A DNA stretch of 64,000 nucleotides, from the NCBI RefSeq assembly GCF_014673495.1, contig NZ_CP051006.1:1736001-1800000 (forward strand), read 5' to 3'. Shown here one piece after another: positions 17,789 through 26,008 of this stretch (position 1 is the stretch's first letter; every line of letters starts with the position of its first letter). The translations under genes were made by a program, and so were the position numbers. The DNA is from Streptomyces griseofuscus (GTDB lineage Bacteria; Actinomycetota; Actinomycetes; Streptomycetales; Streptomycetaceae). The notes beneath the pieces were generated by a model. That model was not told the origin of the DNA, did not search any database, and saw nothing but the letters and a program-made list of their open reading frames with translations.

Positions 17789-18976
17789 TCAGGTGCGCAG
17801 GGCGGGGTCGGTGCGCAGGCGCGTGAAGGCGAGGGCTAGTCCGAGGGCTTGCAGGGCGGCGCAGGCGGTGATGACGTGGCCCAGTGCGTCGGGCGGGGTG
17901 AGTGCGGTGAGCGCGCCGGCGGCGGGGAAGGGCAGCAGGAGGATGAGGATGGTCGCCGACAGGGTGCTGCCGAACTTCTCCGGTGGGATCAGGCGGGAGC
18001 GCAGGGTGCGAAGGACGACCGTCATGCCGCCGTCGGCCGCCATGAGGACCGCGACCAATACGAGGTAGGACGGGTAGTCGGGGGCCTGGGCGGCGGCGAG
18101 ACAGCCGAGCGAGGCGAGGGCGGCGCAGGAGGCGCCGACCGGCCACAGGCCGAAGCGGTCGAGCGCGAAGCGGCAGAGTGTGACGGCCAGGAGCGTGGCT
18201 GCGGCAGCGGCGGACCAGACGAGGCCGACGGCGGTGGTGGACTGCCCGAAGTGCTGGACGACGATCACGGGGCCTGCCGCTTGGAGGAGGCCGGTGGCCA
18301 GGTTGGACAGGGTCAGCCCGGCCACCAGCCAGCCGAGCGCGGGCAGCGAGCGGATGGTGCGCCATCCGGTGAGCAGTCCGGCGCCGGCCTGCCGCTTCGG
18401 CGCCCGGGCCGAGGCGACGGGCGAGGGTGGGGTGCGCAGGGCGAGCAGCGCGGCAAGCAGCGAGAGCACGGTGACCACCGCGAGCATCGATGGCGGCCCG
18501 GTGAGCAAGAGCACTCCGGCGAGCGCCGGACCGGCCAGGGTCGCGGTCTGGTCGATGCCGAGCAGGACGGCCTGGACACGGTGGGCCCGCCGTCCCGCTC
18601 GGCGGCCGGCGGCGGCGCCCGCGGTCTCGGTCGCGATGTAGCTGAACTGTGTGAGCACGCCGGTCGTCGCCGCCAGCACCATCACGGTCGCGCTCGCCAG
18701 GGTGCCGGACGGGTGGAGGTGAAGCAGGACCGCGCCGGCGGCCAGCGCCAGCGCCCGGCCCAGGGAGGCGAGGTGGAAGACCACAGCGGCACCGCGCCGG
18801 TCGACCACCGAGCCCGCCCATCCGAACGCAGCCAGCCGCGGGATCCACTCCAGGGCGAACGCGGCGCCCGTCAGCGCGGCGGAGCGCGTCGTGGTCAGAA
18901 CGAGCAGGGGGATGCCGTAGGTGGACATCGCGAACGCCAACGCGTCCGCCGTGCGCGGCAGATAGATGCTGCTCAT
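17789..18976 (-). CDS. MFS transporter
   Basis: A 395-residue membrane protein with about 10-12 hydrophobic helices separated by short Arg-containing loops, for example LALAAGAVLLHLHPSG, GPALAGVLLLTGPPSMLAVV and LVLVAVLMAADGGMTVVLRT. The loop GWAGSVVDRRGAAVVFH matches the MFS 'G...DR.G' motif between helices 2 and 3. It resembles small-molecule exporters. An alternative GTG start at 19,024 overlaps the stop of the upstream regulator (GTGA) and adds 16 residues; the ATG at 18,976 fits the membrane topology better. Probably exports the product of the ATP-grasp enzyme. Confidence 0.85.
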   Translation of the reverse strand: MSSIYLPRTADALAFAMSTYGIPLLVLTTTRSAALTGAAFALEWIPRLAAFGWAGSVVDRRGAAVVFHLASLGRALALAAGAVLLHLHPSGTLASATVMVLAATTGVLTQFSYIATETAGAAAGRRAGRRAHRVQAVLLGIDQTATLAGPALAGVLLLTGPPSMLAVVTVLSLLAALLALRTPPSPVASARAPKRQAGAGLLTGWRTIRSLPALGWLVAGLTLSNLATGLLQAAGPVIVVQHFGQSTTAVGLVWSAAAAATLLAVTLCRFALDRFGLWPVGASCAALASLGCLAAAQAPDYPSYLVLVAVLMAADGGMTVVLRTLRSRLIPPEKFGSTLSATILILLLPFPAAGALTALTPPDALGHVITACAALQALGLALAFTRLRTDPALRT

Positions 18977-19020
18977 CAGCCCGCCGGTGTGGCGTGCCTG
19001 CCGGGGTGTGACCGAACCGT

Positions 19021-19500
19021 TCACGCGGCCAGCTCGGGCTCGGGCACCCTGGCCACCTGGAGGTTGCCGGCCAGCCACTGGATCAGGAGCGTGCGCAGAC
19101 GTGCCAGGTCCGCCTCCCCACGGTCGGCGCAGGCGGTGGTGAGCGACGGCGCCACGAGGTCGAGGACGTACTGGATACGGCCGCTGAACTCACAGACGGG
19201 TGCCGGGAGGGCATGACGCCGGGCCCAGCGAGCCATCACGTCGTACAGGTCCGCCAACTCCGTCCCTGCCGCGGTCAGTTCCAGGGCAGCGCCGGGGGCG
19301 CTCCGCACGAGGCCGTGGGTGCGGGCCGTGTCGGATGCGCTGCGCAGTTGCTGCGCGGACAGGTCGGGCAGGGTGCCGGCGAGCCGTCGCGGCGGTATGG
19401 CGCCGTTGTCGTCGATCTCGGTGATCAGGCGGACCAGGGGTCGTGAGGCGAGTACTTCGATAGCACGCTGCGCTTCGGTAGAGGTGAAGGCCGTGTTCAT
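19021..19500 (-). CDS. Winged-helix DNA-binding protein
   Basis: A 159-residue protein. RAIEVLASRPLVRLITEID, ARRLAGTLPDLSAQQL-like helices and TARTHGLVRSAPGAALELTA form a helix-turn-helix with a wing, similar to HxlR/MarR-type regulators. A helical C-terminal half (YVLDLVAPSLTTACADRG) may dimerise. The ATG overlaps the stop of the larger HxlR-like regulator by four bases. Likely works with it on this leftward operon. Confidence 0.65.
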   Translation of the reverse strand: MNTAFTSTEAQRAIEVLASRPLVRLITEIDDNGAIPPRRLAGTLPDLSAQQLRSASDTARTHGLVRSAPGAALELTAAGTELADLYDVMARWARRHALPAPVCEFSGRIQYVLDLVAPSLTTACADRGEADLARLRTLLIQWLAGNLQVARVPEPELAA

Positions 19501-20339
19501 CGGCGCGGGCCTCCCGCCGGGATGGCGGCCTTCGGGCGCGCGGTCGTGGCGTGCGAGAAGAGGTCTCCGTTGCGCCAGGCCGGAGAGGGTTGGGCCGCCC
19601 GAACGGTTGGGGGTGCCGTGGGGGCCAGCCTCGACTGGCTGCTGGTCCACGGCTTCGGCACGGGATTGGCCTGCGGGTGCCCCCAGATCGGGTGCTGGGC
19701 GGCCTGCTCGACGGGCTGCCCGGCGGACCAGGCGGACACCGCGCCGAGCATGGGGCCCAGGGCGTCGCCGGCGGCGGACAGCCGGTAGGGCTGGCCGTTG
19801 CCCGCGGTGTCGACCAGACCGTCGGCGACGAGCTGCCGCAGCGGCGGGTAGATGTTGGTCCAGTCGCTGCTGGGCATCACGATCCGGGCCAGAACCCGGG
19901 CGCTGACCTCCTGGCGGGACTTGAGCACCCACAGGATGGCGGCGGCGTGGCGCCGGGTGAGCAGGGTGAGGCTGTCCTCGATCTGCTCGATCGCGGGCAG
20001 CGGGCGCTCCGCCGTCTCCAAGTGCTCCTCGGCCCAGGTGACGATCTTCGGCAGGATGGGCAAGAGGGCAGTGGCTCGCTCGGTGTGGCCGTAGGTCACG
20101 TGCCGGGCGCTGTGCTCGGTGCGTTCGACGAGGCCGGCGTCGCACAGTGACTTGAGCTTGGGGTGGAGCTGGCCGTTCTGCAGCCAGGACACCTTGGCCG
20201 CCAGCTCGCTGTAGCGCAGCGGCGGGCCGGAGAGGGCCAGGAGGATCCTCACGTTCCAGCGCGGGGTGATCATGGCGAGGGCCTCGGTGACCCGGGCGAT
20301 GTCGGCGTCGACGTCAGGGGGCAGAGCGGTGATGGCCAA
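19497..20339 (-). CDS. Tandem HxlR-like winged-helix regulator
   Basis: A 280-residue protein with two winged helices. The first (about residues 10-105) has MITPRWNVRILLALSGPPLR, then SELAAKVSWLQNGQLHPKLK and LCDAGLVERTEHS with a wing; the second (about 115-205) has RRHAAAILWVLKSRQEV, SSDWTNIYPPLRQLVADGLV. HxlR proteins normally have one such domain. The tail is Pro/Ala-rich. The TTG at 20,339 is chosen because AGGAG precedes it; longer frames upstream are not protein-like. It heads a run of overlapping genes leading to the transporter. Confidence 0.75.
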   Translation of the reverse strand: MAITALPPDVDADIARVTEALAMITPRWNVRILLALSGPPLRYSELAAKVSWLQNGQLHPKLKSLCDAGLVERTEHSARHVTYGHTERATALLPILPKIVTWAEEHLETAERPLPAIEQIEDSLTLLTRRHAAAILWVLKSRQEVSARVLARIVMPSSDWTNIYPPLRQLVADGLVDTAGNGQPYRLSAAGDALGPMLGAVSAWSAGQPVEQAAQHPIWGHPQANPVPKPWTSSQSRLAPTAPPTVRAAQPSPAWRNGDLFSHATTARPKAAIPAGGPRR

Positions 20340-20382
20340 GGGAGGAACTCCTGGGTGAAAGGAAGAGGGGATGGCCTGCGGG

Positions 20383-20796
20383 TCAGCGGCTGTGCGCAGG
20401 ACTTGGCGCCACAAGAGGCGGAGCCGCGGCTGGCGGCGAGGGGGCCGGCGGGGTAGGCGTCGGGGCCGGGACGCGGGCCAGGCTTTGCAGGACGGCGGCG
20501 ACCGATTTGGCCTGGGCCTCGCGGACGGCGACGGCTTCGGCGAGGCGGCGGGTCGCGTCGAGGAGGTGGGAGACCTCGTGCGGGCCGATCTGCCGCCCGG
20601 GGTGGATGAGCCGGGCGAGCTGGTCGCGGTGGAAGGCGATGCTGCGCTCGGCGAGGGCCAGGGCGTCGTGCATACCGAGCAGGGCGGAGAGCATGCCGGG
20701 CGGCTGGTCCTGGGCGTGGGCTTCCAGGTCGGCGAGTGGTGCGCCGTACAGGTCCTCGATCCGTCCGGCTATGTCGGTGGGCGTGAGGTGGGGCAA
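20383..20796 (-). CDS. Hypothetical helical protein
   Basis: A 137-residue protein of no family I recognise. It is strongly helical (DIAGRIEDLYGAPLADLEAH, ALALAERSIAFHRDQLARLI, LLDATRRLAEAVAVREAQA) with a Pro/Ala tail. The TTG start has only a weak GAAAG upstream. It lies 10 nt after the next gene and was probably co-transcribed with it. The following two genes share the same style (helical plus Pro-rich tail), so the three may be diverged relatives or partners. Confidence 0.55.
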   Translation of the reverse strand: MPHLTPTDIAGRIEDLYGAPLADLEAHAQDQPPGMLSALLGMHDALALAERSIAFHRDQLARLIHPGRQIGPHEVSHLLDATRRLAEAVAVREAQAKSVAAVLQSLARVPAPTPTPPAPSPPAAAPPLVAPSPAHSR

Positions 20797-20806
20797 TCGG
20801 TGGCTT

Positions 20807-21250
20807 TCACGGTCGGCGGGCCCGGGCCGCCCCGGCACTCGGAGGTGCCGGGGCGGCAGGCGGGGGCAGGGTTGCGGTGGCCCTGAGCTGCGCCGTGCGG
20901 ACAGGCCGGCCCTGCTGGGATGGCGGGGGCATGGTGCGCAGCAGTTCACCGAGGGCGGCGCGGTAGCCGTCGCGGGCCTCCAGCGCTGCCTGCAGCCACT
21001 GCGCGTCGAAGCGGAGCTTGTCCGCCGACAGGTCACCCATGTCGCGGTCCGGATCCATGTCGGCATGGACACGGTCGCGGACGCGGACGACCTGCTCCTC
21101 GGCGAGCGCCAGGAACGAACGCAGCTCCAGGGCGCGGGTGAGCGCGGGCGAGGCACCTGGGCCGGCAGCCGCCTCGTACAGCTCGGAGACCGGTTTGCCG
21201 AAGACCTTGTGCAGGTCGTCGTCCACGGTGCTGGCCTTGTCCCGGCTCAT
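20807..21250 (-). CDS. Hypothetical helical protein
   Basis: A 147-residue protein: MSRDKASTVDDDLHKVFGKP, then LELRSFLALAEEQVVRVRDR and LRFDAQWLQAALEARDGYRA, ending in a Pro/Ala-rich tail. No recognised domain. The ATG overlaps the stop of the upstream gene by four bases (ATGA), so translation is coupled. Confidence 0.6.
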   Translation of the reverse strand: MSRDKASTVDDDLHKVFGKPVSELYEAAAGPGASPALTRALELRSFLALAEEQVVRVRDRVHADMDPDRDMGDLSADKLRFDAQWLQAALEARDGYRAALGELLRTMPPPSQQGRPVRTAQLRATATLPPPAAPAPPSAGAARARRP

Positions 21251-21732
21251 CGGACGGCCCCTGTGGACCGCCAGGCCGTCGCCGGTGCGGCTGTGCCGGC
21301 AGGCCGGTTGGGGGCGCTGGTCTGGATCGCCGGGCCGGTGCGGGGCGGCCGGAGGCGGGCCAGGCGCTCTGCCGCGAGGTCCTTCTTCCCCGGAGCGTCC
21401 GGGTCGAGGAGCCACCGCACGACCATCGCCCTGCCGTCGCGGGCGGTGACGGCCGCGTTCACCCGGAGGGCGAGACCCATCGTCGGGTCGTCGACCTCGC
21501 TGGGCTGGCTTTGCAGTGCGGCGAGGAGGTCGTCCTCCGCTCGCTCCAGCACCAACTGGGCCTCGACGAGAAGGCCGTGCCACTTGACGATGCCGGTGGC
21601 GTCAGGATTCGCGGCCGGAGCGGCGGCGACCGCAGCCTTCAACTGGTCCATGCCCATGCCGAACCGCGTTTCGACCTGTTCGGTGAGCACTCCCACGACA
21701 TCCGCAGACTCATCGGATATGCCGTCGGACAA
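21247..21732 (-). CDS. Hypothetical helical protein
   Basis: A 161-residue protein: LSDGISDESADVVGVLTEQV, WHGLLVEAQLVLERAEDDLL, MVVRWLLDPDAPGKKDLAAE, then a Pro/Thr tail. No recognised domain. The TTG at 21,732 is placed 6-7 nt after AGGAG. First gene of a three-gene coupled set. Confidence 0.6.
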   Translation of the reverse strand: MSDGISDESADVVGVLTEQVETRFGMGMDQLKAAVAAAPAANPDATGIVKWHGLLVEAQLVLERAEDDLLAALQSQPSEVDDPTMGLALRVNAAVTARDGRAMVVRWLLDPDAPGKKDLAAERLARLRPPRTGPAIQTSAPNRPAGTAAPATAWRSTGAVR

Positions 21733-21817
21733 AAGAGGTCTCCTGTTCTGAAAGGCCGATGCCTCGGGGAAATGTGACGGGCAGCCCAGCTGCCTGGCGG
21801 GACGTGCTGAATTCCGT

Positions 21818-22159
21818 TCAGTCCGTGCACATGCGGACGTCGCGGTAGACGTACGTGCCGGAAACCCAGCCCTTGACACCGGTCGTCTTGTCCGTGATGT
21901 AAAGCCAGTTGCCGCTCTTCTTGGCGACGCTGAACTTGTGGCCCCGGTAGAGCACGCCGAGCGCGGTGGACTTGGTGGTGGCCTTGGAGCGGATGGTCAC
22001 GGCCTTGGTGTGCACCTCGTACGGCAGCGGCGGCTGGGAGGAGCAGCTGCTCGTGAGGGCGGCGGGAGCGGGGGCCGCGCTGGCGGTGGTGGCGGCCAGC
22101 ACCGGCAGAGCGAGCGCGCCGAGCATGGCTGCGGATACGGCAATTCGGGTGGAGCGCAT
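21818..22159 (-). CDS. Secreted bacterial SH3-domain protein
   Basis: A 113-residue protein with a clear Sec signal peptide (RSTRIAVSAAMLGALALPVL, cleavage after ASA near residue 28). It is followed by one SH3b domain: VTIRSKATTKSTALGVLYRG, SGNWLYITDKTTGVKGWVSG. Two cysteines (CSSQ and the C-terminal RMCTD) could form a disulphide. SH3b domains often bind cell-wall peptides. ACGGAGG upstream supports the ATG. It stands alone before the conserved hairpin at 22,228. Confidence 0.85.
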   Translation of the reverse strand: MRSTRIAVSAAMLGALALPVLAATTASAAPAPAALTSSCSSQPPLPYEVHTKAVTIRSKATTKSTALGVLYRGHKFSVAKKSGNWLYITDKTTGVKGWVSGTYVYRDVRMCTD

Positions 22160-22227
22160 GCGGAAGAAACCTCCGTGAAGGTGTGGGTGTGGCGGGGAAG
22201 GGGGCCGCGGGATTGTCCCGGCGGCTG

Positions 22228-22286
22228 TATAAGAATCCGGAGAATCGCCGGTTTGGCTAACCGGCGATCGTCGGCTATGTTGCGCC
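22228..22286 (-). terminator. Conserved hairpin element, copy 1 of 3
   Basis: On the minus strand: GCAACATAG, then CGCCGGTT-AGCC-AAACCGGCG with outer bases that partly extend the stem. It lies about 20 nt after the stop of the leftward gene ending at 22,307. Same orientation and position relative to a stop codon as the copies at 40,930 and 61,803. Probably a transcription terminator or 3'-end stabiliser specific to this element. Confidence 0.55.
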
Positions 22287-22306
22287 GCTCGCGTCGGGCT
22301 GAGCGC

Positions 22307-23047
22307 TCAGCGCGAACGGCCCGGCGGGCGCGGGACAGGGGCCTTCGGCAAGCTGGCCGGGCGGCTGGCTGCGGCTGCCGGGCGGACCGGCGGAAGAGGG
22401 CCGGCCTCGCCCGCGAGCCGGTCCTCGCACCACCGCAGGGCTTCACCCACCGTGTCGAAGCCGCCCTCGCGCAGGGTGTGCGTCCACGTCTCGGCGTCGA
22501 CCTCTTCGACCAGGACGCGGAACGGTGAGGGAGCTTCCTCGTCCAGGGCACGCAGAGCCACCACGGTGACCATGTCGTCCGGGTCGTCGCTGGTGTAGTA
22601 GTAGCCCATGGCGTAGTGGTTGCCGTCGCCGGTGAGGCGCCGCTCCAGTGTGCGCGTGGCCTCATCGGCCGGCGGTGGGCCCAGCTCAGGGTCGAGGGCA
22701 AGGGCATCGGACGGACAGCCGCGGTGGATGAGCCAGGACTGCGCCATCGCGGGCAGCGGCAGGGGGGCATGCTCGAAGCTGAACGTCCGCTTCTCCTGAT
22801 CGCGTTGCAGATGCACGGCGAGCACCTGCGTCAGGCCGGGATGTCCCCAGGTGGCGGTACGGTCGAACAGGACGTAGTAGCTGCTCGGGCCGTCGTGGTG
22901 TTGGGCGAGTGGGACGAGCATGTCCTCGTGGACGGCGACCTTGCGGTAGAAGTCGAGGAATTTCTCCTCGTCGGCGTCGAGGCCGTCCAGATCGAAGTCG
23001 ACGTGGGGGATGGACTTCCGGTCCGGCGCCGGTTCGGTGGGAGACAA
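22307..23047 (-). CDS. Conserved hypothetical protein
   Basis: A 246-residue, acidic, probably cytosolic protein I do not recognise. Ordered stretches include DADEEKFLDFYRKVAVHEDM, SSYYVLFDRTATWGHPGLTQ, AMGYYYTSDDPDDMVTVVAL and FDTVGEALRWCEDRLAGEAG. The tail is Pro/Ala/Arg-rich, like its neighbours. The TTG start at 23,047 has AAAGG upstream. It is followed directly by the conserved hairpin. Confidence 0.65.
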   Translation of the reverse strand: MSPTEPAPDRKSIPHVDFDLDGLDADEEKFLDFYRKVAVHEDMLVPLAQHHDGPSSYYVLFDRTATWGHPGLTQVLAVHLQRDQEKRTFSFEHAPLPLPAMAQSWLIHRGCPSDALALDPELGPPPADEATRTLERRLTGDGNHYAMGYYYTSDDPDDMVTVVALRALDEEAPSPFRVLVEEVDAETWTHTLREGGFDTVGEALRWCEDRLAGEAGPLPPVRPAAAASRPASLPKAPVPRPPGRSR

Positions 23048-23065
23048 AAGAGCCTTTCGGTGAAG

Positions 23066-23764
23066 TCAGCGCCGCGGCGCCGGGTTGGACGGCGATGCGC
23101 CGGGGCGAGCCGGAACCTTCGGTGCCTGCGTCGTGGCAGACCGGCGGGCAGCGGACATCGCGGCCCGTCCGGCGTCGGTGAGCGCGACCGGCTGGCCCGC
23201 GTGCACGGGGTGGCCGGTGTCCCGGACGACCAGGCCGGCATCCTCCAACTGCTGCAGCTTGGCGTGCGGGATGCGGGTACCGGAGGCGGCTGTGACGGAC
23301 ATCCGGCCGGTCAGCAGGTGTTCGTGGAGCTTGGCGCCGCCGGCGATGGCGAGCAGCGCGGCCTGGTCGTCCGGCGAGAGCTGCCGGGCTTGGGCCGCGG
23401 AAGCCGCCGCTGCGGCTTCGATGGGCTCCAGGGCGGCGAGCACCTGCTTAGCCGCGGCGTCCCGCGTGGCGGCGGCCTCTTGCAGCTGGTCCACGGTGCG
23501 GTCGATGCGCGTGAACAGGGCGCTGTCGACGTCGAACTCGCCGCTGGACAGTCGGCTGAGGAGGCGGAGGTAGAAAGTGACGCTGGTCTGGGCCTTGGCC
23601 AGTTCACCGTGCCGGTCGACCAGTTGGGCGTGCTGGTCGTCGAGGACGCCGCGGTCGCGGTAGGTCCACAGGGTGTCGATGTCGTGGCCCGTGACCGCTT
23701 CGATGCGGTGGTCGAGCTGCGTGAGCACACGCCGGGCGGGTGTCGGTGCGGGTTGAGGGGGCAT
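23066..23764 (-). CDS. Coiled-coil plus winged-helix protein
   Basis: A 232-residue protein. The N-terminal 130 residues are helical (QLDHRIEAVTGHDIDTLWTY, IDRTVDQLQEAAATRDAAAK). The C-terminal part looks like a winged helix: LLAIAGGAKLHEHLLTGRMS, then IPHAKLQQLEDAGLVVRDTG and LTDAGRAAM, the last being the usual wing. The tail is Pro-rich. Possibly a plasmid regulator or partition-type DNA-binding protein; no closer family is visible. Nineteen nt separate it from the preceding stop and the downstream start. Confidence 0.6.
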   Translation of the reverse strand: MPPQPAPTPARRVLTQLDHRIEAVTGHDIDTLWTYRDRGVLDDQHAQLVDRHGELAKAQTSVTFYLRLLSRLSSGEFDVDSALFTRIDRTVDQLQEAAATRDAAAKQVLAALEPIEAAAAASAAQARQLSPDDQAALLAIAGGAKLHEHLLTGRMSVTAASGTRIPHAKLQQLEDAGLVVRDTGHPVHAGQPVALTDAGRAAMSAARRSATTQAPKVPARPGASPSNPAPRR

Positions 23765-23782
23765 GGGCGGCGCTCCGTGCGT

Positions 23783-24268
23783 TCAGCGGGTGGGATGGTG
23801 CGCGGGGTTGAGTGCAGGACGGGGCAGACCAGGCAGCGCAGCAGGCGGCGGGCCGGGCCGGGGCACGGGAGTGCGGGTGGTCAGCTGCGGGGAACGGGAA
23901 CGGGCCGCGTGGGTGCGGGCGCTCAGCGGCCGTCGGGTCATCCCCAGGCGGCGGCCGACCTCGTCGTAGACGTCGTTGCCCACGCGCGGCCGGATGGCGA
24001 CGACGTGGATCTCCTTGGGATGCGCGGACTCCGCGGGTGCCGGGCGGACGCCGTAGACGACACGCCATTCCCTCCGCGCGTCCACGAACAGCTTCCGGAA
24101 GCCCTCCAGATCACCGTCGAGGCGCAGCCCGAAGCGCTGTGCGTTCACGACTTCCTGCAGGTAGACGAGGGCGAGATCCCGGATATCGCTGGGGGCCTGG
24201 AGGAGATCGGTCAGCGCGCGAGGATCGAAGCTCAGCGCGAAGGCGGGCTGTCCCACTCCCTCGGTCAC
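23783..24268 (-). CDS. RelE/ParE-like fold protein
   Basis: A 161-residue protein. The first 110 residues follow the RelE-type pattern: FALSFDPRALTDLLQAPSDI, IRDLALVYLQEVVNAQRFGL, then L-G-L-E-GFRKLFVDARREWRVVYGV and EIHVVAIRPRVGNDVYDEVG ('G.RKL ... RVVY ... V.AI..R ... VY..A..RLG'). It carries an unusual 50-residue Pro/Arg tail. The GTG start overlaps the stop of the DUF4913 gene (GTGA), so the two are coupled as in a toxin-antitoxin pair, although DUF4913 is not a known antitoxin. It may instead be a domesticated RelE fold. Confidence 0.6.
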   Translation of the reverse strand: MTEGVGQPAFALSFDPRALTDLLQAPSDIRDLALVYLQEVVNAQRFGLRLDGDLEGFRKLFVDARREWRVVYGVRPAPAESAHPKEIHVVAIRPRVGNDVYDEVGRRLGMTRRPLSARTHAARSRSPQLTTRTPVPRPGPPPAALPGLPRPALNPAHHPTR

Positions 24269-24906
24269 GACGTCGGCTCGTCCGGCTCGGCGGCCTCCGC
24301 CGTGGCCGCCGCCTCCGTGCGCACGGACGGCGGCGGGCCGGGCAGAAGACGATGCGCGGGCCGGTCGGGAGAGGTCATGCAGGCCGACAGCGGTCCACCC
24401 GGCGCACGGATCGCGGCCACGGCGTGGGTGAGGAAGTCCCGGTGCCACACGAACATGCCGGCGAGCCCGGCTTCGGGGTCCTTGTGCTGCTGGTAGGCGA
24501 GCCACAGGGCGTGGAGCCAGGCCACGACGTCGTCGTGCTCCTGCCACTGCAGACACCAGGGCGCCGCGGTGGTGACCTCGGCCCCGTAGACCGGGAGGAA
24601 GAAGTCGTCGACCCAGTCCGAGAGGGCATCGAGTTCGTCTTCCCGTTCCTCGCCTTCGAGTTCCAGGATCGGGCGGGGCTCCGGCGGGGCGGCGGCCGGA
24701 GGCCCGCCGAGTCCCGGCATGCCGAACGCGGCGAACGGTGAGCCGCTCGGCGCCGGCGCGGATGCGAGGTGGTCGAGCTGCTGAGCCTGTTGCGCCGACT
24801 GCTCCATGAGCCGCCGCACGCTCGCCTCGATTCCCTCCAACTGCGGATCCGGAATGCGAACCGGCTCCAACTCGCCGTCTTCAGTTGACTTTGCGGATTC
24901 GGACAT
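24265..24906 (-). CDS. DUF4913 family protein
   Basis: A 213-residue protein with an N-terminal coil (LEGIEASVRRLMEQSAQQAQ), a Pro-rich linker, and a DUF4913 domain: LSDWVDDFFLPVYGAE, WCLQWQEHDDVVAWLHALWL, LAGMFVWHRDFLTHAVAAI, APGGPLSACM. The WC ... W.EH ... LW pattern and the GP..AC end are the family signature. DUF4913 is frequent on actinobacterial mobile elements; function unknown. AGGAGG supports the ATG. Coupled to the RelE-like gene. Confidence 0.75.
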   Translation of the reverse strand: MSESAKSTEDGELEPVRIPDPQLEGIEASVRRLMEQSAQQAQQLDHLASAPAPSGSPFAAFGMPGLGGPPAAAPPEPRPILELEGEEREDELDALSDWVDDFFLPVYGAEVTTAAPWCLQWQEHDDVVAWLHALWLAYQQHKDPEAGLAGMFVWHRDFLTHAVAAIRAPGGPLSACMTSPDRPAHRLLPGPPPSVRTEAAATAEAAEPDEPTS

Positions 24907-25052
24907 TGACTGTTCGGCCTCCTACGAGACACGGGACGGGAGAGGCGTTTTCACACCGGCCGGGCAGCGAAATCGCACGTCCCTTACTGCGGTGCTTACG
25001 CCAGCGGGTAAGGCAAAGAGCCGGGTGCGTTGGCGGCCGGAGGAGACTTGGG

Positions 25053-25808
25053 TCAAACGGCGAGAACCACGTCGTCCTGTGTGAGGGTTTCGCGGATCGT
25101 CTCGGTGAGCCGGTCGGCCGCGATCGACGCGTAGTGCTCGGTCTTCTCCACACCGATGAAGTCCCGGCCTTCCAGCAGGGCGGCCACCCCCGTGGAGCCG
25201 GAGCCGGCGCAGAAGTCGAGGACCGTGCCGCCTTCGGGGCTGATCTTGACCAGCTCGCGCATCACCTCGACCGGCTTCTGCGTGATGTGCTGGCGCTTTG
25301 CCCCCGAGGGCTGCGAAGCCGAGTACATACCCGGCAGGTAGACCGGGTTCCGGGAGCCGTCGATCGGCCCCTTGGACGCCCAGACGATGAACTCGCAGTT
25401 CTGGGTGAACCGGCCCTTCTGGGGCCGGGCCTGGGGCTTGTGCCAGGCCAGCACACCGCGCCACAGCCACCCGGCCGCCTGGATCGCGTCCGTCGTGATC
25501 GGCAGCTGGCGCCAGTCGGTGAACAGCAGCGCCGTGCCACCGGTCTTGGTGAGGCGGTGGGCCTCGGTCATGATCTGCGTCAGCCAGAACCCGTAGGAGC
25601 GCTGGTCCATGTTCTCGCCGGTGAAGTCGGCGAGGTCGTTCTTGGCGTCGGCGGAGGTGTACTTCTGCTTAGCGGAGCGGGTGGTGCGCTCCTTCGCTGT
25701 CCGGCCGCCGGAGTTGTACGGCGGGTCGGTGATGACGGAGTCGACGCAGCCGTCCGGAAGGCCGGAGAGAACAGCGAGAGCGTCGCCCTGGTGCAGGGAA
25801 AAAGGCAA
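25053..25808 (-). CDS. Site-specific DNA methyltransferase (N4-cytosine/N6-adenine, beta class)
   Basis: A 251-residue enzyme. LHQGDALAVLSGLPDGCVDS and VITDPPYNSGGRT (motif IV DPPY) come first, a target-recognition segment follows, and DFCAGSGSTGVAALLEGRDF with FIGVE (motif I, AdoMet binding) is near the C-terminus; the IV-before-I order defines the beta class. ITQKPVEVMRELV precedes motif I as usual. The TTG at 25,808 is preferred because family members begin near 'FSLHQGDAL'; the longer frame to 25,907 reads poorly. No restriction partner is nearby, so it is probably a solitary methylase protecting or marking the element. Transcribed from the left half of the divergent promoter region. Confidence 0.85.
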   Translation of the reverse strand: MPFSLHQGDALAVLSGLPDGCVDSVITDPPYNSGGRTAKERTTRSAKQKYTSADAKNDLADFTGENMDQRSYGFWLTQIMTEAHRLTKTGGTALLFTDWRQLPITTDAIQAAGWLWRGVLAWHKPQARPQKGRFTQNCEFIVWASKGPIDGSRNPVYLPGMYSASQPSGAKRQHITQKPVEVMRELVKISPEGGTVLDFCAGSGSTGVAALLEGRDFIGVEKTEHYASIAADRLTETIRETLTQDDVVLAV

Positions 25809-25929
25809 AGAGGAACCCCGATTCGGGTGCGGAAAAGCGGAGGGAAACGCCGCCTCGCACAGGAGTCCTCGCGGGCCGGAGATGGGCATGCAGAAGCCCA
25901 TGGCCACAGGCAGAGGAAGGCGAGGGGGA

Positions 25930-25971
25930 GTCCAAAAACTGTAGAGCCGAATCCGCCGACGACCAAGAAGT
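25930..25971 (-). promoter_or_regulatory. Leftward promoter, mirror half of a divergent pair
   Basis: On the minus strand: TTGGTC (25,966-25,961), 17-nt spacer, TACAGT (25,943-25,938). It matches the rightward promoter at 26,009-26,050 at 32 of 42 positions in inverted orientation, including ACTTYTTGGTC and CAGTTTTTGGAC-like ends. It would drive the methyltransferase and the leftward genes. Confidence 0.6.
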
Positions 25972-26008
25972 GCCCTGCAGGGGGTCCGGTTTCCGGCACC
26001 TCACGCGG

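Noticed and set aside
16167..18068. Very long rightward open frame opposite the ATP-grasp gene
   Set aside because: Composition is Gly/Ala/Arg-rich with no domain pattern, and the opposite strand has a full ATP-grasp enzyme. It is a GC-bias shadow.
22616..24496. 626-codon rightward open frame
   Set aside because: Antisense to three coherent leftward genes including DUF4913 and RelE-like proteins; no ordered protein features.
25809..25907. N-terminal extension of the DNA methyltransferase
   Set aside because: The extra 33 residues are unlike the family start, and the region lies between the promoter and the first conserved residues.
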